DNA of 8,352 nucleotides from Desulfobacterales bacterium. GTDB lineage: Bacteria; Desulfobacterota; DSM-4660; Desulfatiglandales; Desulfatiglandaceae. The notes beneath the pieces are model-generated. The model was not told the origin of the DNA. It made no database searches and saw only the letters and a program-made list of their open reading frames with translations. Positions 1 to 5,606 of the stretch are shown here, piece by piece. A program made the translations under genes and the position numbers. The stretch is taken from NCBI GenBank assembly GCA_022013615.1, contig JAKLQB010000497.1, positions 1-8,352 on the forward strand, read 5' to 3'. Numbering within the stretch: the stretch's first letter is position 1; every line of letters begins with the position of its first letter.

Positions 1-165
1 ATTGAATATTGACGATTTGTGGTATCGCTTCGCTCTGTCTTTTCTATTAAAATCGATAGAATTCCTTAAATATTCAATCTGGCTATGGCATAAATCATGC
101 GCAAACATGATGTGATTTGAACAAATAGGTACTAAATCACCCAGGTTCCCTGTCTGTTTTTTCAT
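1..165 (-). CDS. Possible partial gene, 5' end only, product unknown
   Basis: On the minus strand an ATG at 165 opens a frame that runs 55 codons to the left edge of the window without a stop; an in-frame TAA lies just upstream. The product begins MKKQTGNLGDLVPICSNHIM and has a basic stretch (RKDRAKRYHK) near the visible end. I do not recognise a family. Support is limited to the open frame in AT-rich DNA and a possible promoter about 40 nt upstream. There is no Shine-Dalgarno sequence before the ATG, which counts against it. It could instead be chance or a gene remnant. Sequence to the left of the window would settle it. Confidence 0.3.
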   Translation of the reverse strand, partial: MKKQTGNLGDLVPICSNHIMFAHDLCHSQIEYLRNSIDFNRKDRAKRYHKSSIFN

Positions 166-183
166 AGAGGTATTTTAAGGAAT
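1..183. repeat. Two 10-bp inverted repeat pairs near the left edge
   Basis: ATTGAATATT at 1-10 is the exact reverse complement of bases 69-78. ATTCCTTAAA at 61-70 is the exact reverse complement of bases 174-183. Both pairs are AT-rich and widely spaced, so chance is a real possibility. The second pair brackets the start of the possible partial gene. The rest of 1-295 is AT-rich and shows no GC-rich terminator hairpin downstream of the metallo-hydrolase gene. Confidence 0.35.
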
Positions 184-202
184 ATTATCTATACTTATAT
201 AT

Positions 203-231
203 CTATTAAACTATATGATGCTATTTGTCAA
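203..231 (-). promoter_or_regulatory. Possible sigma70-like promoter reading left
   Basis: On the minus strand a perfect TTGACA lies at 231-226. At a 17-bp spacing there is a weak TAATAG (208-203). A better -10 match, TTTAAT (210-205), sits at a short 15-bp spacing. Transcription would start near 196, about 30 nt before the ATG at 165. The -35 is good but the -10 is poor, so this is tentative. Confidence 0.3.
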
Positions 232-295
232 CCATTTTTTTATGAATTAATTGTTATTTGCATAATTTATATACCCTAACGCGGCTGTTTCTTTC

Positions 296-1906
296 TTACC
301 CATTAGACAAAATTGTTTGAAGTTCCTCCTGCAAATACTTCAGGCGATCTATCTCATCCTCGTCGATTCTGTCTCCCATTTCCCCGGATTTTACACGCTT
401 CTTAAGCATCTTGAGCTCATTTTCAAGATCAACAATGTTATTCAGCACCATGGTCTGCATGTCAGGCACGGCCTCTTCACCTGGTGGTTCCTCGTAAGCG
501 GCTTCCCTTGGTTTCAACACAAGTTGTTGTTTCCACCTTGGAATATGCGCCTCCAGGTTGAATCTCTCCTGAATCTTTTTGGCCAATGCCTCACTAGCCG
601 TGGGCTCACCGTGAACCACAAAAACACGAGGTTTACTCTCAAAATTACTGACCCATTCAAGGAGATCATCCTGGTCGGCGTGGGCCGAAAAACCACCTAT
701 GGTGAAAACCTTTGCCCTTACAGCTACATCTTCACGGAATATCCTAACTCGTTTTGCTCCTTCAACAATTTTACGCCCCGTGGTTCCCTCTGCCTGGAAT
801 CCGACAATAACGATACTTGCGCCTTTCCGCCATAGATTATGCTTCAAATGGTGCTTTATACGCCCGGCCGTACACATGCCGCTCCCCGCAATTATAATAG
901 CGGAACCGGTTTTTTCATTGATGGCTATGGATTCCCTTGTGCTTTCCGTGAATTTAAGATTCGGCATATCAAATGGGTCATAACCTTCCTCCACAATGGC
1001 CTGGGCCTCTTCGTCGTAGTACTTTTTGTTTTTCCGAAAGATCTCTGTTGCCTTGATAGCCAATGGGCTATCCAGATAAATTGGGATATCAGGGATAAGT
1101 CCTTTTCGATGAAATTCACCCAGGATATAAAGAATTTCCTGCGTCCTTTCTACGGCAAAGGCCGGGATGATGATCTTCTCATCTTTGGATACACTATAAC
1201 GGATCGCCTCAACCAGTTCGTCCTTGCTGTCTTCAAAGGACCGATGCTTACGGTTGCCGTATGTAGATTCAATGAAAAGATAATCCGCATCAAAAATCTC
1301 ATGGGGGTCCCTGACAATCAATTGATTCTGCCTCCCAAGGTCTCCTGAAAAAACGATTTTAAGGGGCTCACTTTTCTCTTCGACCCACAATTCCAGGATA
1401 GAAGATCCCAGGATATGCCCGGCATTTCTGAGTCGAGCCTTTACACCTGGCTCAACCTCAACAACCCGGTCCCTTTCCGTTGGAGAAAACAACTTTAAGC
1501 TTGCCTCTGCATCCTCTGTCGTATAAAGGGGGTCTAACTCCCCTTTACCTTGCCGCTTGTTTTTCCTGTTTTGCCATTCTGCATCCATCTCCTGGATATG
1601 AGCTGCATCCAGGAGCATAACCTGGCACAGTTCAGCAGTCGGAGGAGACGTAATGATCTGGCCCTTAAAACCATCCCTCACCAATTTGGGAATCCTTCCG
1701 CTGTGGTCGATATGCGCATGAGTAAGAAAAAGTGTCTCGATTTCCCCCGGATCAAAACCCCAGTCCCCCCAGTTTCTACTCTCCATCTGTTTCCCGCCCT
1801 GAAAAAGGCCGCAATCCACAAGAATCTTTTTGCCACCGGGGCTTTCAATGAGAAAGTTTGATCCGGTAACCGATCCAGCTGCTCCCAAACATGTTATTCT
1901 AATCAT
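296..1906 (-). CDS. MBL-fold / beta-CASP metallo-hydrolase, probable ribonuclease
   Basis: Probable zinc-dependent cytoplasmic RNase of the family that includes CPSF-73-like bacterial RNA-processing nucleases. Counting 536 residues from the ATG at 1906, the metallo-beta-lactamase signature HAHIDH is at 63-68, with further metal ligands at H164 (AGH) and D189 (SGD). The beta-CASP part follows: E213 (motif A, ESTYG), H409 (motif B, SAHAD) and H432 (motif C, VVHGE). All catalytic positions are present, so the enzyme should be active. The last 50 or so residues are charged, heptad-like and probably form a coiled coil beyond the catalytic core. The ATG at 1906 is chosen over an upstream TTG at 1954 because AAAGGAG sits 6 nt before it and homologues begin with a motif like MIRITCLGAAGSVTGS. 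The WbqC-family gene ends 29 nt upstream, so the two are probably co-transcribed. The substrate RNA cannot be deduced. Confidence 0.93.
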   Translation of the reverse strand: MIRITCLGAAGSVTGSNFLIESPGGKKILVDCGLFQGGKQMESRNWGDWGFDPGEIETLFLTHAHIDHSGRIPKLVRDGFKGQIITSPPTAELCQVMLLDAAHIQEMDAEWQNRKNKRQGKGELDPLYTTEDAEASLKLFSPTERDRVVEVEPGVKARLRNAGHILGSSILELWVEEKSEPLKIVFSGDLGRQNQLIVRDPHEIFDADYLFIESTYGNRKHRSFEDSKDELVEAIRYSVSKDEKIIIPAFAVERTQEILYILGEFHRKGLIPDIPIYLDSPLAIKATEIFRKNKKYYDEEAQAIVEEGYDPFDMPNLKFTESTRESIAINEKTGSAIIIAGSGMCTAGRIKHHLKHNLWRKGASIVIVGFQAEGTTGRKIVEGAKRVRIFREDVAVRAKVFTIGGFSAHADQDDLLEWVSNFESKPRVFVVHGEPTASEALAKKIQERFNLEAHIPRWKQQLVLKPREAAYEEPPGEEAVPDMQTMVLNNIVDLENELKMLKKRVKSGEMGDRIDEDEIDRLKYLQEELQTILSNG

Positions 1907-1912
1907 CCCAAG

Positions 1913-1919
1913 CTCCTTT
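1913..1919 (-). promoter_or_regulatory. Ribosome binding site deciding the metallo-hydrolase start
   Basis: On the minus strand AAAGGAG lies 6 nt upstream of the ATG at 1906. The alternative TTG start at 1954 has no such site and would overlap the upstream gene, so this site favours the shorter 536-residue protein. Confidence 0.85.
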
Positions 1920-1935
1920 CTTCCTTCCTTATCTG

Positions 1936-2634
1936 CTAAGTTATTTTTGCGCAAGCCCTAAGAATATCAGATGCCTTTGGACCACAGTTGAAAAGAAGAT
2001 CAAAGGTAGACAGATTTGATATGAACGACCCCCACAATTGCGGATAGACAGATGGGCGAGGGTTGAAGAACTTTAGCTCAATGCCTGCCTTCTCAAAAGC
2101 CTCTTCATCGAGATATTTTTTTGCGCTGCGCTGGGCCAGAAATTGGGAGGCCCCCAATTGTCTGCATATTTCCACAGAAAGCCGTGGCTCATTTACCTCA
2201 ACTCCAAGTTCCGACAGCAACACCACCCTGGAGGAAATCCCCAGGTTTTTCTTCATATGTTGGATGATCTCCAAATTCAGGTCAATCAATTTTTCGAATC
2301 TTTCCGAAAAAACCTTTTCCAATAAACTCAGATGCTCCTCCAAATACGGGGCGTTTGCATAGGCAGACTCTATACTCGCCAGGTGTTTTTCGGCCCAGCG
2401 CCCCTCGCGGCATATCTTTACTTCATTGATCTTTTGAAGCCCCAGGCCCTTTTTCCAGACCGGGACAGTCATCCACAGAGTACCCTGGTCATTTTTGAAT
2501 CGATTCCTGGTTAACCAGGTCGTACCTCGCGGAAATTGGACCGCGTCCATTATAACGAGCACATCCGATCGAAGGGCCTTGGCAAAAAAGCCGGGAAAGG
2601 GTGCAAAATATGGTTGATACGCAGAGACAATCAT
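1936..2634 (-). CDS. WbqC family protein
   Basis: A 232-residue protein of the WbqC-like family, named after an O-antigen cluster gene; its biochemical activity is not established as far as I know. The N-terminus has the family pattern QPYFAPFPGFF (7-17), then a conserved region with VQFPRGTTWLTRNR (32-45) and TVPV (56-59). The C-terminal signature has YPQLW (197-201) and DLLFNCGP (212-219). Length and both ends match a complete family member. The ATG at 2634 has no good Shine-Dalgarno sequence but is supported by the conserved N-terminus, which begins within a few residues of it. The gene precedes the metallo-hydrolase by 29 nt. Family context elsewhere suggests a role in surface polysaccharide or modified-sugar synthesis, which fits the LPS genes in the right half of the window; this is inference. 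I found no convincing promoter upstream of it. Confidence 0.9.
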   Translation of the reverse strand: MIVSAYQPYFAPFPGFFAKALRSDVLVIMDAVQFPRGTTWLTRNRFKNDQGTLWMTVPVWKKGLGLQKINEVKICREGRWAEKHLASIESAYANAPYLEEHLSLLEKVFSERFEKLIDLNLEIIQHMKKNLGISSRVVLLSELGVEVNEPRLSVEICRQLGASQFLAQRSAKKYLDEEAFEKAGIELKFFNPRPSVYPQLWGSFISNLSTFDLLFNCGPKASDILRACAKIT

Positions 2635-2778
2635 CGGTCAAGAAGTATTCAATTAGTTGAAAAGTTGTGGAGCGTTGATTTTCATTTCACTGACCTTACA
2701 TGTTTAGCTGGGATTTTACAAGGCGGTTATTGGAGACCTGCAAATTCTGTTCTTTTTCACAAAAATTGAATAAAAGTG

Positions 2779-2808
2779 TTGACATTAATAGAATATACTA
2801 TGTATAGA
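2779..2808 (+). promoter_or_regulatory. Sigma70-like promoter of the HU gene
   Basis: A perfect -35 TTGACA at 2779-2784 is followed, after an 18-bp spacer, by TATAGA at 2803-2808 (four of six consensus bases). Transcription would start near 2815, giving a leader of about 100 nt before the HU start. The rest of the 281-bp region 2635-2915 holds no gene I can support. Confidence 0.6.
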
Positions 2809-2825
2809 GTGTCCGGTATGTAATG

Positions 2826-2881
2826 AAGGTTTTTGTGCTGCTATTAAAACCTTTTTCTTAACCGTGCCTGCGTAAAGCAGG
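2826..2881 (+). promoter_or_regulatory. Two hairpins in the HU leader, possible attenuator
   Basis: The first hairpin has an 8-bp perfect stem, AAGGTTTT (2826-2833) with AAAACCTT (2846-2853), a 12-nt loop, and a run of T after the stem to 2856, which resembles a weak terminator. The second has a 5-bp GC-rich stem, CCTGC (2867-2871) with GCAGG (2877-2881), around the loop GTAAA. Both lie between the predicted promoter and the ribosome binding site. A regulatory role, for example autoregulation, is inference only. Confidence 0.35.
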
Positions 2882-2903
2882 TTGTCAATAAACTTTTTTT
2901 TAA

Positions 2904-2909
2904 AAGGAG
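2904..2909 (+). promoter_or_regulatory. Strong ribosome binding site of the HU gene
   Basis: AAGGAG lies 6 nt before the ATG at 2916 and follows a run of eight T. It is one of only two strong Shine-Dalgarno sites in the window, which suits a highly expressed chromatin protein. Confidence 0.8.
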
Positions 2910-2915
2910 AGATGT

Positions 2916-3293
2916 ATGGCTGCAAAGAAAACGACAAAAAAGGCAAAAGCAAAGAACGTAACCCCAAAGCTGAAAGCGGCGGCAGTAAAAAAGCCAATGA
3001 CCAAATCTGCCATTATTAGTGAGGTTGTCGGGAAGACAGATCTGACCAAGAAACAAATCGCCTCGGTGTTTGACGAACTGGCAATCATCATCGAACGCCA
3101 CATTAAGCAACGGAGTGCTGGCCAGTTCACCTTACCAGGACTCTTGAAGATTGAGGTGAAACGAAAACCTAAGACCAAGGCTCGCAAGGGCATTAATCCT
3201 TTTACCGGAGAACCAATGACAATCAAGGCCAAGCCTGCCCGCAACGTTGTTAAGGTTCGCCCTTTAAAGAGACTGAAAGATATGATTGCCTGA
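2916..3293 (+). CDS. HU/IHF-family DNA-binding protein with lysine-rich N-terminal tail
   Basis: A 125-residue nucleoid-associated protein expected to bind and bend DNA as a dimer. Residues 1 to about 27 form a Lys/Ala-rich tail resembling histone H1-type tails. The HU fold starts near residue 28 (MTKSAIISEVV), with the helical dimerisation part to about residue 70. The beta-arm region follows, with the family signature KGINPFTGEP (about 91-100), close to the usual GRNPxTGE pattern, and a C-terminal helix ending RLKDMIA. Ordinary HU proteins are about 90 residues, so the tail accounts for the extra length. The gene stands alone with its own promoter, a structured leader, a strong ribosome binding site and a terminator 25 nt downstream. 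The tail probably adds non-specific DNA affinity or compaction, which is inference from its charge. Confidence 0.95.
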   Translation: MAAKKTTKKAKAKNVTPKLKAAAVKKPMTKSAIISEVVGKTDLTKKQIASVFDELAIIIERHIKQRSAGQFTLPGLLKIEVKRKPKTKARKGINPFTGEPMTIKAKPARNVVKVRPLKRLKDMIA

Positions 3294-3317
3294 TGACAGG
3301 GTAGCGTTTTTACTTCT

Positions 3318-3350
3318 ACAAAAAGGGCGGGCTCAGTCCGCCCTTTTTGT
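3318..3350 (+). terminator. Intrinsic terminator of the HU gene
   Basis: A perfect 13-bp stem, ACAAAAAGGGCGG (3318-3330) with CCGCCCTTTTTGT (3338-3350), encloses the 7-nt loop GCTCAGT. The GC core followed by five T is a classic Rho-independent terminator. The A run on the other arm means it could also work on the opposite strand. Confidence 0.9.
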
Positions 3351-3376
3351 ATTTCGAAAGAATACTCTCTAAATCC

Positions 3377-3382
3377 TATAGA
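3377..3382 (+). promoter_or_regulatory. Possible -10 element very close to the MetH-activation gene
   Basis: TATAGA at 3377-3382 ends 13 nt before the ATG at 3396, in the 45-bp gap after the HU terminator. The matching -35 (TTCGAA, 3353-3358) is weak. If used, transcription would start only a few bases before the ATG, which fits the lack of a Shine-Dalgarno sequence there. Confidence 0.25.
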
Positions 3383-3395
3383 TACCTGTGACACG

Positions 3396-4085
3396 ATGGA
3401 AATCCTGGATAACATACGCATAAGCCTGGACATGCAAGAAATCAAGAAAGTACTACACATGGAAGGTAGAGCGGACTCGATCCATATCCAAGCCCTTATA
3501 AAGGAGGTGCAACCCCTTATCAGGGCCAGGGCCGTATACAGGGATTGTTATTTAGAATCAAAACCTGAAGATGCTATAATTATCGATGGTATCCGTTTTA
3601 CCAGCCGGGTTTTGCGCAGACATATGGATAATGTAGGGCGTGTTTTCCCGTTTGTGGTCACCATAGGCAGCAAACTAATAGAATACGCCAGGGCGTGCAA
3701 GGATTTTCCCAAACAGTACTATCTCGATACAATTGGAAATATAGCGCTCATCACAGTACGAAAATACCTGGAAGATCATTTGCGATCCAAATATGCTCTC
3801 GGTTGTATTTCCTATATGAGCCCTGGGTCCCTGAAGGATTGGGATCTTGAAGGGCAACGGCCGCTATTTTCAATTCTCGGGGATGTGCAGGCCTCCATAG
3901 GTGTGTACCTGACTGAAACCCTTCTTATGATTCCGACCAAATCACTATCCGGTATCTTCTTTCCCACGGAAATACCATTTTATAGCTGCCAGTTGTGTCC
4001 CCGCGAAAACTGTCAATCAAGGAAGGCCAAGTACAGTGAAAAGCTGGCCATAGAATATGGAATTCAAACTGTTACCAATTGTTAG
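3396..4085 (+). CDS. Stand-alone B12-dependent methionine synthase activation-domain protein
   Basis: A 229-residue protein matching the C-terminal activation (reactivation) domain of cobalamin-dependent methionine synthase MetH. In full MetH this domain binds S-adenosylmethionine and remethylates inactive cob(II)alamin. The domain core shows YMSPGSLKDW (140-149), LFSILGD (157-163), then LTETLLMIPTKSLSG (172-186). The end carries a Cys pattern C198-x2-C201-x4-C206 (CQLCPRENC), typical of solo versions and a possible metal or Fe-S site. The MetH homocysteine, folate and cobalamin modules are absent, so it would act on a partner corrinoid protein encoded elsewhere. Similar solo proteins are known, for example in Thermotoga. 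No Shine-Dalgarno sequence precedes the ATG at 3396; ATG codons at 3432 and 3456 are alternatives, so the start is uncertain. It follows the HU terminator and its stop overlaps that of the convergent radical SAM gene. Confidence 0.9.
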   Translation: MEILDNIRISLDMQEIKKVLHMEGRADSIHIQALIKEVQPLIRARAVYRDCYLESKPEDAIIIDGIRFTSRVLRRHMDNVGRVFPFVVTIGSKLIEYARACKDFPKQYYLDTIGNIALITVRKYLEDHLRSKYALGCISYMSPGSLKDWDLEGQRPLFSILGDVQASIGVYLTETLLMIPTKSLSGIFFPTEIPFYSCQLCPRENCQSRKAKYSEKLAIEYGIQTVTNC

Positions 4086-5599
4086 TCCTCGCTAATAAAA
4101 TAATCGGAGATGACTCCCATGAAGGGATTATATTTTATTGCGTAATGGCTAAGCCCCTGCTTCACAAAACCTTCGGAAATTTTCTTGTCTTCCCCAATAA
4201 GTCTGTCTTCTTTCTCACCCCATGCCTGTTTGTCCAATGATAGGACTTCTTCCACTTTTTTTCTATAAAAGTCAGCCACGGGAAGGTCTGACCAGGCATT
4301 CACAAACCAGGGCATAACTCTCCCCACCTTTTTCAGGAAGAGATTGTGCTCTTCTCCAAAATTAAGGCAGGACCCTTCAGTGAAGTTTACCATATGAGAC
4401 ATCTCTCCATAGTCAATATACTTACCATTAGCGCTTATCTCATACGCCTTAGTGTCAGGATATGGGAAAAAAAACGACCAGCGGTAACGACCCGGTTTAG
4501 CCTTTCCCATTAATCTGATGGTAGCCATTACGTCATCATGTGTCTCGTCAGGCAGACCGATCATCAAAAAAACTGAAGTGTGCATCCCAAATTGATGGGC
4601 AGTCATTATTGCCTTAATGATCTTTTCGTTTTTCATATGGCGTTGGAGCACTTTTTTGCGAACGCTCTCACTACCGCTTTCAACCCCAAACTTGACAATC
4701 TTACAATTTGCTTCAGATAAACAGCGCGCCCGTTCTTCGTCGAAAAAACCGACATGAGCGTTCACCACAAAAGGGATAGAACATATCTTTTTGTAGGCCA
4801 TGCAAAAATCTATCACATACTGTTTATAAAAGGTGAAAAGGTCATCATCAAAAATAAACATCTTAATATTTCGATAAGTTCTGACAAGATATTTAATCTC
4901 ATCAATTACCTGTTCTACATCAAAATGCCGGATATAATTAAGCTGTTTGAAACTACAATTAAGATCATTTCGATAATGAGATACCATCTGGTGATTGAAG
5001 CAGTATGTGCAGGAAAACGGGCATCCGCGAGAGGCCATTAAACCGACCCAGCCATTTTTTGCATCAATAATCCTCTGGAAATCAAAAATATCATAGTCCT
5101 TGAACGGCAGCTTCCTGAGATCCGGTAATGGTCTGACAGGGTTAATCCGAATTTTACCATTTTGCCTGAACCCGAGATTTCTCACTTCTGAGACATCTTC
5201 TCCCCTGGAAATTTTTTCCACAAATTCTAAAAAAGCGTCTTCTGCCTCACCGCGAAAGATATAGTCAAATGAGCTTGTCTTTAGCGTTTCCTCCGGTGCA
5301 GCCATGGCATGAATTCCACCACATACCAGGGGAACAGAAGTTGCCTCGGCCGCCCATTCAGCAAGTTTTTTTGCATAAGGCCATTGATTAGTGACCACTG
5401 AAAATCCCACAATATCCGGCGCCATATATTTAAGCCGCTTCATAAAATCTTCTTTAGAAGGTAAAGGATCAATATCTTCGCAAAGCTGCCATAACGCTAC
5501 AGTATGTCCGGCTTTTTTAAGCAATGCGGACATATGGGCAATGCCATAATTAAAGCCCAGTTGCGAGTTTGCATTAGGGTAAATGAAAAGTATCTTCAT
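4082..5599 (-). CDS. Radical SAM protein with N-terminal B12-binding-type domain
   Basis: A 505-residue enzyme of the class B radical SAM type. Residues 1 to about 140 form a cobalamin-binding-like Rossmann domain (MKILFIYPNA at 1-10, DIVGFSVVTNQWPYA at 62-76, GGIHAM at 94-99) without a recognisable DxHxxG motif, so any cobalamin would bind base-off or not at all. The 4Fe-4S motif is C193-x3-C197-x2-C200 within RGCPFSCTYC. The TIM-barrel part follows with FIFDDDLF (248-255), KFGVESGS (303-310) and MIGLPDET (346-353). The last 90 or so residues have no domain I recognise. The gene starts 7 nt after the GT9-like gene and is the last of the run, so it probably acts on the same glycan or lipid, for example by methylating or rearranging an unactivated carbon. 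The substrate is unknown. The Shine-Dalgarno sequence is weak, suggesting translational coupling. Confidence 0.93.
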   Translation of the reverse strand: MKILFIYPNANSQLGFNYGIAHMSALLKKAGHTVALWQLCEDIDPLPSKEDFMKRLKYMAPDIVGFSVVTNQWPYAKKLAEWAAEATSVPLVCGGIHAMAAPEETLKTSSFDYIFRGEAEDAFLEFVEKISRGEDVSEVRNLGFRQNGKIRINPVRPLPDLRKLPFKDYDIFDFQRIIDAKNGWVGLMASRGCPFSCTYCFNHQMVSHYRNDLNCSFKQLNYIRHFDVEQVIDEIKYLVRTYRNIKMFIFDDDLFTFYKQYVIDFCMAYKKICSIPFVVNAHVGFFDEERARCLSEANCKIVKFGVESGSESVRKKVLQRHMKNEKIIKAIMTAHQFGMHTSVFLMIGLPDETHDDVMATIRLMGKAKPGRYRWSFFFPYPDTKAYEISANGKYIDYGEMSHMVNFTEGSCLNFGEEHNLFLKKVGRVMPWFVNAWSDLPVADFYRKKVEEVLSLDKQAWGEKEDRLIGEDKKISEGFVKQGLSHYAIKYNPFMGVISDYFISED

Positions 5600-5606
5600 G
5601 TTCTAT

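Noticed and set aside
85..165. Similarity of the DLVPICSN segment in the left-edge frame to HNH endonucleases
   Set aside because: The following residues lack the expected CxxC/H..H spacing, and the segment sits at the very N-terminus, so the match is too short to support a call.
317..1348. Long plus-strand open frames opposite the metallo-hydrolase gene
   Set aside because: They are antisense to a gene with every catalytic motif intact, and their translations show no family features.
1907..1954. TTG start at 1954 extending the metallo-hydrolase by 16 residues
   Set aside because: It overlaps the WbqC-family gene and has no ribosome binding site, whereas the ATG at 1906 has AAAGGAG at ideal spacing and matches the family N-terminus.
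2536..2769. Plus-strand open frame overlapping the WbqC start and the intergenic region
   Set aside because: It is mostly antisense to WbqC, has no ribosome binding site and no recognisable product.
2900..3460. 186-codon minus-strand open frame opposite the HU gene
   Set aside because: It is a mirror of the HU coding region and spans the HU terminator; the plus-strand protein is clearly the real one.
4082..4140. Terminator between the convergent genes
   Set aside because: No GC-rich stem with a T run on either strand was found near the overlapping stops.
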